Shown in pieces: positions 48,687-57,307 of a stretch of 64,000 nt of DNA. This DNA comes from Hevea brasiliensis. Taxonomy: Eukaryota; Streptophyta; Magnoliopsida; Malpighiales; Euphorbiaceae. Below the pieces are notes generated by a model. That model searched no databases, had not been told where the DNA came from, and saw nothing but the letters and a program-made list of their open reading frames with translations. The position numbers were made by a program, and so were the translations under genes. The stretch spans positions 41,969,593 to 42,033,592 of the forward strand of contig NC_079501.1 of the NCBI RefSeq assembly GCF_030052815.1. The letters run 5' to 3'. Every line of letters starts with the position of its first letter. Position 1 is the first letter of the stretch.

Positions 48687-49574
48687 AGTTCCTGAAGTTG
48701 AGGTAAATACTGAACCTAACTTGAATACGATGGATAATTCGGTTCTTCCTCCATTCCCCTGTAAGTTGGCTAAAAATAAGAAAGAAGAATGAGAGAAAGA
48801 AATTTTGGAGACTTTTACGAAGGTAGAGGTGAATATACCTTTACTTGATGCGATCAAACAAGTTCCTAAGTATGCTAAATTTCTTAAGGAACTATGTACA
48901 ACAAAGCACAAGTTGAGGAATAATGAGAAGATCAGTGTGGGGGAAAATGTGTCAGCATTAATTCAGCAAAAATTAACCCTAAGTGTAAGGATCCAGGTTC
49001 GTTTTCTATTCCCTGTAGAATAGGTGATTTTAAATTTGAACGTACAATGGCAGATTTAGGAGCATCTATTAATGTTATGTCAAATTCAGTTTTTCAAACT
49101 TTAAATTTGGGTCCTTTGAAAGAAACCAGTGTCATTATTCAGTTAGCTGATCGTTCTAATGCTTACCCATTAGAAGTAGTTGAGGATGTGTTGGTGCAGG
49201 TTGGAGAATTGATTTTTCCTGTAGATTTTTATATTTTGGATATGGAAGAAAGTATTCCCACATCAAAGTCAGCTTTGATTTTGTTTGGAAGACCTTTCCT
49301 AAAAACTGCCAAGATAAAAATTGATGTGGATGATGGTCCCTTAACTATGGAGTTTGATGAAGAGACTGTCAAATTTAATATCTTTGATGCCATAAAGTAT
49401 CCTGCTGATGATCATTCTGTTTTTTTTATTGATGTTGTTGATACAACTGTGCAGGATGTTTTTGAGTTAAGTATGGAGGATGACTTAGAAGTGGTGATTA
49501 GTCAAGAAATTCAAGAAATCGGTACCAATCAACCATTAAGTGTAGAGGTTCAAGAGGCAGTAACGGCATTGTAG
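48687..49574 (+). pseudogene. Element G protease and upstream linker
   Basis: The linker has stops, then reads VEVNIPLLDAIKQVPKYAKFLKEL, normal for Athila. A frameshift near 48975 separates it from the protease, open at 49047-49574. The protease shows ADLGASINVMSNSVF (Asp-Leu-Gly-Ala instead of the usual Asp-Thr/Ser-Gly-Ala, a common Athila variant), VVEDVLVQV and SALILFGRPFLKTA. The protease appears complete through its core; the polyprotein frame around it is not. Confidence 0.83.
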
Positions 49575-49620
49575 GCATTGTAGTCATTAAGTATGGAGGA
49601 TGACTTAGAAGTGGTGATTA
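49469..49620 (+). repeat. 34-bp segmental repeat after protease of G
   Basis: The segment starting TTAAGTATGGAGGATGACTT at 49469-49502 recurs exactly at 49587-49620, 118 bp apart. The second copy replaces normal linker sequence, probably by local template switching. Confidence 0.8.
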
Positions 49621-49639
49621 GGCACCAGCCCTTGAACTC

Positions 49640-50860
49640 AAGCCTTTACCTGAGCATTTGAAGTATGTTTACTTGGGAGACAATGAGACACTTCCAGTTA
49701 TCATCTCAAGTAATTTAACAAAGATTGAAGAAGACAGATTGACTAGGGTTCTGAGACTACACAAGGAAGCAATTGGATGGACAATAGTTGACATCAAAGG
49801 TATAAGTCCATCAGTGTGCATGCACAGGATTTTACTGGAAGATGAGGCTAAATCGAGTAGAGAAGCCTAAAGGAGATTAAACCCACAGATGATGGAGGTT
49901 GTGAAGAAGGAGATTTTAAAGCTACTGGATGCAGGAGTGATTTACCCAATTTCAGACAGCAAATGTGTAAGTCCAGTCCAAGTAGTGCCAAAAAAATCTG
50001 GAGTCACTGTGGTAGCGAATCAAGATAATGAACTTGTTCCAACAAGGATTCAAAGTGGATGGTGAATGTGCATAGACTACCGCAAGCTGAATTCAGCAAC
50101 AAGGAAGGACCACTTCCCACTACCATTCATTAATCAGATGCTTGAGCGGTTAGTAGGTAAGTCTTATTTCTGCTTTCTCGATGGCTTTTCTGGATATAAC
50201 CAAATTGTGATTGCACCGGAGGATCAAGAGAATACTACCTTCACTTGCACTTTTGGAACTTTTGCTTTTAGAAAGATGCCCTTTAGGCTTTGTAATGCAC
50301 CTGCCACATTTCAGAGATGCATGCTGAGCATATTTTCATATTACATTGATACTTGCATTGAGGTGTTCATGGGTGATTTTACTGTGTATGGTGATTCATT
50401 TGATGCATGTTTACATCATTTAACTTCTATTCTTGAGAGATGCATTGAGAAAAATCTTGTTTTGAATTATGAGAAGTGTCATTTCATGGTGGAACAGGGG
50501 ATTGTTTTGGGTCATGTTGTCTCTAATAGGGGTATTGAGGTGGATAAATCTAAAAATGATTTAATTGTGAACTTACCCTACCCCACAACTGTGAGGGAAG
50601 TATGCTCATTTCTTGGTTATACAGGTTTCTATCGTAGGTTCATTAAGGATTTCTCTAAGATAGCATTGCCTTTGTCTAAACTCTTGCAAAAAGATGTTTC
50701 TTTTGAGTTCAGTGAAGAGTGCAAGGAGGCTTTTGACAAATTGAAATCTGCATTGACATCACCTCCTATTATCCAGGCTCCTGATTGGATTATACCATTT
50801 GAAATTATGTGTGATGCGAGTAATTATGTAGTGGGAGCAGTTTTATGGTAGCTTGTTGGG
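49640..50860 (+). pseudogene. Element G reverse transcriptase
   Basis: It opens with KYVYLGDNETLPVIISSNL and HKEAIGWTIVDIKGISPS (Athila RT lead-in), stops at 49868, continues through a broken stretch with AGVIYPISDSK, and is open at 50066-50851: CIDYRKLNSATRKDHFPLPF, FLDGFSGYNQI (first catalytic Asp), then VFMGDFTVYG where the family has two Asp. The codon at 50372-50374 is GGT (Gly), so one of the two paired catalytic Asp is gone. Connection and RNase H follow after a frameshift near 50851. The enzyme would be inactive even without the stops. Confidence 0.88.
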
Positions 50861-51159
50861 AAGCTATTTCAAGTGATTTATTATGCATATAAAACACTCA
50901 ATTTAGCGCAGCGCAATTATTCTACAACCGAAAAAGAGTTTTTGACTATAGTTTTTGCTTTAGATAAATTTCGGTCATATTTGTCTGCTTCTAAAATAAT
51001 TATCTTCTCTGATCATGCAACGTTGAAGTATCTCTTGGCAAAGAAGGAAGCAAAACCAAGGTTGATTAGATGGATCCTTATGCTGCAAGAATTTGATCTT
51101 CAAATCAAAGATAAGAAAGGAGTAAAGAATCTGGTAACAGATCATTTGAGCAGGTTTGG
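50861..51159 (+). pseudogene. Element G RNase H
   Basis: The RNase H domain, joined to RT by a shifted frame. Motifs: MCDAS just upstream (about 50808), [56 protein letters not shown], and the terminal DHLSR. The acidic residues of its active site are in place. It is open from 50873 to the join with integrase at about 51160. Confidence 0.85.
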
Positions 51160-51895
51160 AGTTCATAGAGGTATAATCAGTGACTAGGGCACACATTTTT
51201 ATAATAGAACTGTTGAGGCATTATTGAGGAGATATGGTGTTTTCCATAGAGTATCTACAGCTTATCATCCTCAAACAAGTGGGCAAGCAGAGGTGTCTAA
51301 TAGAGAGATCAAGTCTATTTTGGAAAAAACAGTGAAACCAAATAGAAAAGATTGCAGCCTTAGACTTGATGATGCATTTTGGGCTTATAGGACTGCTTAT
51401 AAGACACCAATAGGTATGTCCCCCTTCGGATTGGTATTTGGTAAGTTGTGTCACCTTCCTGTGGAGTTAGAACATAAGGCTTATTGGGTTGTTAGACAAT
51501 GTAATTTGGATTTGGATACTGTTGGTGTGGAAAGAAAATTGCAATTGCAGGAATTAGAGGAAATTCGACTTGAAGCTTATGAGAACTCTAAGATCTATAA
51601 AGAAAAGACCAAGGCATTCCATGAAAAACTAATTCTAAGGAAGCAGTTTGTGGTTGGACAAAATGTTTTATTGTATAATTCCATATTGAAGTTGATGCCT
51701 GGTAAGTTGTGTTCTCGTTAGATTGGACCCTTTGTTGTTATTAATGTGTTTCCTTATGGTGTAGTTGAAATTCAAATTTTAGAAACTAATAAGGTATTCA
51801 AAGTCAACGGTCAGAGACTCAAGCCATTTTATGAAGGGTTTCAGGAGCATATAGTGGAGGAACTCAAATTGAGTAACCCAATTTATGAGGATTAA
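51160..51895 (+). pseudogene. Element G integrase, N-terminus deleted
   Basis: The RNase H frame passes at DHLSR directly into [10 protein letters not shown], integrase core sequence. The zinc-binding domain and first catalytic Asp are therefore deleted in frame. A TAG follows at 51185. The rest is open at 51224-51721: [34 protein letters not shown] (catalytic Glu in NREIK), [32 protein letters not shown] and LKLMPGK. A stop at 51719-51721 is followed by IGPFVVINVFPYGVVEI and KVFKVNGQRLKPFY. Typical Athila C-terminus, no chromodomain. Confidence 0.87.
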
Positions 51896-52625
51896 GGAGA
51901 TTTGCCATGTCGAGCTAATGACAATAAACAAAGGCGCTACTTGGGAGGCAAACCATGGGTGGCTTGTTAGCCACAATCAGATTTGTTTTCTTTCCTCTAT
52001 TTTATTTTATTTTCTAGCATTTTTTTTCTTCTTTTCTTTTGCATTTGGGCTTTACATTGGGGACAATGTAAGTTTTAAGTGTGGGGGAGGAGAAATTTGT
52101 TGCTTTAATTTAAAAAGAAATAATAATAATAATAAAATAAAAATAAATAAATAAAAATAAAAATAAAATTTGTTCTCATAAGCTTTATTCATGATTCTAT
52201 ATTAACTCTCGGAGAGAAGTGCTTTGTCCTTGAAATGACTTTTCTATTTTAGATTGAATTTTTGATATTTTAGTAAAGGTAATAGTAACTTTAATGATGG
52301 ATTTTCCCTTTTCTCCATACCATAGAAAAATTTTTTCTAGCATAAATCATTTAAGCTTGACTTAATGGTGAAATGATTAATTATGTGTACTTTAAACAGT
52401 GTCATGCATATTTCAGAACTTTGTTTAATCTATCAGGGCACTTTATAATATGTAGATGCATAAATTGGGGGAAATAAAATGTTGAACTTGAAAATTGCTC
52501 TGCTATTTTAGTTAAGCAAGCTAACCAGGGGTCTTCATGAATTCCATGTCGATTATCAGGCCAAAAGCTAGCTAGGATTTGTGCAAGGTACTTCTCTAAA
52601 GGTGACGGTTGAAAAAAAAAAAAAC
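51896..52625 (+). other. 3' non-coding region of G with internal purine tract and AT-repeat
   Basis: After the integrase this holds GGGACAATGTAAGTTTTAAG and GTGTGGGGGAGGAG (52060-52093), a purine tract typical just after pol in Athila-type elements, then an AATA/ATAA microsatellite (about 52118-52170). A run of 14 A ends near 52624. No domain was recognised; Athila elements often carry a third frame here, but none is readable. Confidence 0.7.
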
Positions 52626-53700
52626 GGTGACACCCCTTACTCATCTACAGTGTAACCGAGCAGGATATGCAACTCAGTGTGCCGGAGCACCAATTCATAT
52701 TTTAATTACAATTTATCCCTTTTAATTCATTTATTTACAATTTTTGATAAATCTGAATTTTTCTAAATTTTTTTATAGAAAATCTGGCAGAGTGCCGGCT
52801 GTAAATTGGAAAAACAGTTCTTCTGAACCTGTTTAAAAATACTTCCAATATAATTTCCAAATTCAAACTCCATTATACACATTTCAAATCAATCTCAATA
52901 TCTCAATCTCAAATCACAACATTATTTTCAAAATTTTTTTCTTTTCACTTCATTACTGGAAGCACATTCATAAATATTTCTCAACATAATATACAGAAAA
53001 TTTCAATAATATGAAATTTCATAGATTTACATCATCAAATAATTTCAAGAGTTTATAGTTACAATCCCAAAACTAATACAAAATACAACATACAAAATGC
53101 TACCCAAAACCCTAATGTCCTACCATATGCACTGCAGAGGTGAGGTGACTATGGACTCCGGATGCAGCTCTGAAGGCTCACCCTGCCTAATGTCTGCTTG
53201 GCTCCCCAGCTAGGTCTCTAGTACCTGCACATGCCAAAAGCGACGCGCTAAGCAATTCTGCTTAGTGGTGACAATATAAAATAAAATAAAATAAAATAGA
53301 AATAAGTATGCAGAATGTATGATTACATTTTTTGGGGTATACTTAATTTCTGATATTATTTGCAATATTATTCGATTAAAATTTAGTAAGGTTTATTATC
53401 ATTGCCCGAGTAAACCATATTAGTTGACTGGACTGGATAAACGGGTAAACTAGCACTGAGTACTAAGTACCTCGGACCATCACACTATCGGTCACATTTG
53501 ATCTCCCGGTGTGCAACAGAACAGCTAATAAGCTGTAATAATTATCAAGGTTAAAACCTGAGTGTAACAACTCAAATAACATAGCCAAAGGCTATTATGT
53601 CACAGAATGTCATGGGAAGCCATGAAACACAGAATGGCATGAAGCCATATGCAGTAGTGCTAACAGAACCCTATTGGCATGCCAACCTATCCAAACCAAG
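52626..53700 (-). repeat. Left inverted arm of P
   Basis: Read on the minus strand it shows the LTR order: ATGGC/GCCAT hairpins, a GGTACT/AGTGCT-type hairpin, HP1 CTAAGCA/TGCTTAG (53248-53265), poly(A)-type region, and the GAACTGTTTTTCC segment near the end. Confidence 0.85.
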
Positions 53701-55446
53701 TTGACCAAAAGTTTGCCCTAATCTGGGTGACCTGCATTCTACCTGGGCAAAATAACCAAATAAACAGTGTTTAGTCTTTTGGCCATAACTCAGTGTAGAA
53801 AGGTCCAATTGACCTGAAATTTTACCAGCAACAAGCTAAAATATAGAGCTACAACTTTCATGAAGAAACCTAATCCAAATTATGACCAGAACATATTCAA
53901 AAAGTGAGTTGCAATCATTGTTCCAAGTACTATAGATTTGGTCAGTCCAGAAATTCTGGACAAAATTTTAATCCGGCTAGTTGTGGTTTTTGGGCCATAA
54001 CTAGAGCTACAAAACTCCAAATGGAGTGATTCAAAAAGGGAAATACAACTAGACAAAATAAGGAACAACTTTCATGTTGATTATTTTGCCAAATTCCCAC
54101 TGTAAAAATGACTAATAGAACAGTAAAAACAAAGCATGAAAACTAAAAATTCTGTCCAATTAACATTAAGTTTAGAAATGGTATTGGCAATCAATACCAA
54201 TAAATTTAAAATGCAAAATGTGGTATTTTGGGAGTATTAGAACCAATGTACCTATTGCCTATGCAAAAGTCAACATTTTTGTTGACTAATGAATGGAATA
54301 GTAACACTAAAACTTAAATTTCAAAAATTGTGAAACTTAAAAGTGTAAAATGCCCTAGTATACCTAGCAAGATTGGTTTGGATACGTTGGCATGCCAATA
54401 GGGTTCTGTTAGCAGTACTGCATATGGCTTCATGCCATTCTGTATTTCATGGATTCCCATGCCATTCTGTGACATAATAGCCTTTGGTTATGTTATTTGA
54501 GTTGTTACACTCAGGTTTTAACATTGATAATTATTACAGCTTATTAGCTGTTCTGTTGCACACCGGGAGACACAATGTGACCGATGGTGTGATGGTTCGA
54601 GGTACTTAGTACCCAGTGCCAGTTTACCCGTTTATCCAGTCCAGTCGACTAGTATGGGTTACTCGGGCAATGTTAATAAATCTTACCAAATTTAAATCGA
54701 ATAATACTGCAAATAATATCAGAAATTAAGTCTACCCAAAAATGTAAACATATATTCTGCCTGCTTATCTTTATTTTATTTTATTTTATATTGTCACCAC
54801 TAAGTAGAATTGCTTAGTGCGTTGCTTTTGCCATGCGCAGGTACTGGAGACCTAGCTGGGGAGCCCAGCAGACATTAGACAGGGTGAGCCTTCAGAGCTG
54901 CATCCGGAGTCCAGAGTCACCTCACCTTTGCAGTACATATGGTAGGACATTAGGATTTTGGGTAGCATTTTGTAATTTGTAATTTGTATTTTGTATTAGT
55001 TTTGGGATTGTAACTATAAACTCTTGAAATTATTTGATGATGTAAATATATGAAATTTCATATTCTTGAAATTTTCTGTATATTATGTTGAGAAATATTT
55101 ATGAATGTGCTTCTAGTAATGAAGTGAAAAGAAAAGAATTCTGAAAATAATGTTGTAATTTGAGATTGAGATTTTGAGATTGATTTGAAATGTGTATAAT
55201 GGAGTTTGGATTTGGAAATTATATTGGAAGTGTTTTTAAACAGGTTCAGAAGAACTGTTTTTCCAATTTACAGCCGGCACTCTACTGGATTTTCTATAAA
55301 AATTTCGACAAAAATTCAGATTTATCAAAAATTATAAATAAATGAATTAAAAGGGATAAATTGTAATTAAAACATGAATTGGTGCTCCGGCACACTGAGT
55401 GGCATATCCTGCTCGGCTACACTGTAGACGGGTAAGGGGTGTCACA
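53701..55446 (+). repeat. Direct LTR part of P
   Basis: Begins inside the LTR with GACCAAAAGTTTGCCC (compare 20322 in solo LTR E), carries CATAACT modules, then the right arm from 54372 with the hairpin cluster (about 54422-54500), HP1/HP2 (54800-54838) and the terminus GTGTCACA. Confidence 0.85.
54800..54838 (+). other. Conserved hairpin pair in P (right arm)
   Basis: HP1 CTAAGTA/TGCTTAG (one G-T pair). HP2 GTGCGT/ATGCGC. Both stems hold despite different bases from E. Confidence 0.68.
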
Positions 55447-55451
55447 AAAAC

Positions 55452-55842
55452 TGTGATAAGAGAGAAGTACCATTTTCAAATATAAAATAAAAAAAAGGGC
55501 ATTCCTACCTCCCCTAAGATTTGCAAAGAGCTATAATTGTTATGCCTTGATAAATTAGCCTTGTGTTTTGGTATGTATTGACTTAAAATTTTATGGAACT
55601 TTAATTGTGTGAGCTTAATTGAATTCAAGCCTTTTGTTTTGTGTTGGAAAATTATTGATATATTGGTATGGTGTTGATGGAATTTATTATGATGGTTATT
55701 ACCTTACTTGCCTCTTCTTTCAAACTTTTAATCTTTTATTAGAGAATGTTGTGATAGGCTGAAGTTAAGGAACTTCTAAGTGGAGTTGATTGAGAGTTTA
55801 AGTCATGCTTAAGGACAAGCATGGAATAAGTGTGGGCCAATT
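55452..55842 (+). other. End of G interior, 3' non-coding
   Basis: AT-rich sequence ending in a purine-rich AATAAGTGTGGGCC just before the 3' LTR, a weak polypurine tract at the usual place. Nothing else recognised. Confidence 0.6.
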
Positions 55843-57307
55843 TGATAAGTGCATAATTTATTAATTTTACTCCCATCACATTTAGTGTTTTTAAAGTGTT
55901 TTTATGTTTAATTCAATTGGTTAAGTATAGTTATCTATTAGGCACATGTTTAGAGAATTGTTGAAATAATTGTGTTAAATGGAGAAATTTGACTCTTACT
56001 GTATTTTTCAGGGTTTTGGTGAAGTTCCAGAGCAATATATTGTGGAAGGAAGCTTGAAAAGGTCGAAGGATTGAGAAACATTATTGATACAAAGTACATG
56101 GGCCGTGTAAGCATAACTAGAGACCCGTGTAACATTCTGCAGAAGGAATCCAGAGAACCGAGGAAGAAACAAAGTACACGGGCCGTGTAAATTGACGTGT
56201 AAATCCTAGAGACCCGTGTAACTTTCTGTGCCCATGAGAAACATGCCCATTCAACTCTAGTAAGTTACACGGCCCTGGGCCATGTAGTGATACACGGGCC
56301 GTGTATCCGTCGACAGTCAGATTCCTGATTTTGCTCCAGTTGCAGTTTTTGATAGAGACTCTAGAAAAACCTAACCCTAAACCATTTATTATAAATAAAA
56401 GAGATAGCAACCACACTAGATAGATTGAGACGCCTGCAAAATCATTCAGCATCCTCTCCATTCATTTTTAGAATTCTTCTTTATTTTCCTTTTATTTTTC
56501 TGTAAGCCATGAGTGGCTAAGTTTTAATTCAATTCAAGGGATTCAAGTTCTTTTGCTTGATTTGTGAGACCAGGTTCTTAATTTAATTTATGTCTTTTTG
56601 AATATCTATTGTTTTCTGATTTCTTTGTCTTTAATCTATTGAATGATTTGCTAAAAAGGCCTATTAGTTAATTGTTTGATGAGATCAATTGCTAGTTCAT
56701 CTTTATAATCTATAATTGTTATGTAAGATTGAACATAAGTAGCAATTAGGTTTTATTGATTATGATCCTAGTTTTCAATAATAACCTAAGGAAACAATAT
56801 AGTGGATTAAATGATTTATGCTTCATAAATTGTTGTTCAGCTTAACTACTTCCTTTTCTTAAAGCAGTTATTAATTTGATGAAGATTGTTTAATACCAAC
56901 TCAGTTAATAATTAGAGTCAATAAAAGTGCTGGGCTCGAATTGATGAGTATAGGGAAGTCAGGGGTTTACCTCGTTGTTTGGTAAATCTATGTTAAGTAT
57001 TCAATAAGAGATAATTACATTTCTTTTGTCTATGATCAAATCAATGCATTGGAATCAGAATTACCTTAGACTGAAGATTGTTTAAATTAAGATTTTCATA
57101 TTTAGTTCATGAATTTCTAATTTCTTCTGATTTTGTGTTACAAAACCCCCCACCAATCTTTATCTCTTCCATTTCCTATTACACAAGTCACGAAAATCCA
57201 ATAATTCAGTCTCTAGGGTTCGACCTGGACTTACCATTTGCTATTGAAAATATTGTATAGTTGGTAATTTCAGTTAATTTAATTTTTAGTGGATTCGACA
57301 CCCATCA
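55843..57307 (+). repeat. 3' LTR of element G
   Basis: TGATAAGTGC to CACCCATCA, 1465 bp and uninterrupted. It has the same U3 palindromes (56093-56310), TATA box (about 56390) and leader as the 5' LTR, with scattered substitutions. Confidence 0.92.

Larger units (their letters stand above)
52626..55446. mobile_element. P: inverted LTR structure with the LTR 3' end at both termini
   Basis: The left arm 52626-53700 is the reverse complement of the last 1075 bp of an LTR. The right part 53701-55446 is the last 1746 bp of the same LTR in direct orientation. The arms (52626-53700 and 54372-55446) have equal length and visible but modest divergence. Both outer ends are the GTGTCACA terminus (left one mutated at its first base), and both are flanked by AAAAC (52621-52625, 55447-55451). 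The LTR is related to solo LTR E. The LTR 5' end is absent. It looks like one integration of a palindromic cDNA. Confidence 0.78.
8874..57307 (+). mobile_element. Element G: Athila-type Ty3/gypsy retrotransposon split by nested insertions
   Basis: G starts TGATAAGTGC and ends CACCCATCA, flanked by GGACT at 8869-8873 and 57308-57312. The two LTRs are 1464 and 1465 bp once the insertion is removed. The primer site matches tRNA-Asp, and the order is gag, protease, RT, RNase H, integrase, then a long 3' non-coding region, the Athila arrangement. It holds three independent insertions: solo LTR B' in the 5' LTR, element D in gag, and P in the 3' region. Coding parts have stops, frameshifts, a catalytic change in RT and a deletion between RNase H and integrase, so it is defective. 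Confidence 0.92.

Noticed and set aside
52118..52170. AATA/ATAA run as an origin or matrix attachment site
   Set aside because: It is a simple microsatellite inside the Athila 3' region; nothing else supports a function.
54372..55446. P as a DNA transposon with terminal inverted repeats
   Set aside because: The inverted repeats are LTR 3' sequence with the same hairpins, poly(A)-type region and terminus as solo LTR E. A 5-bp duplication fits retroviral-type integrase; there is no transposase.
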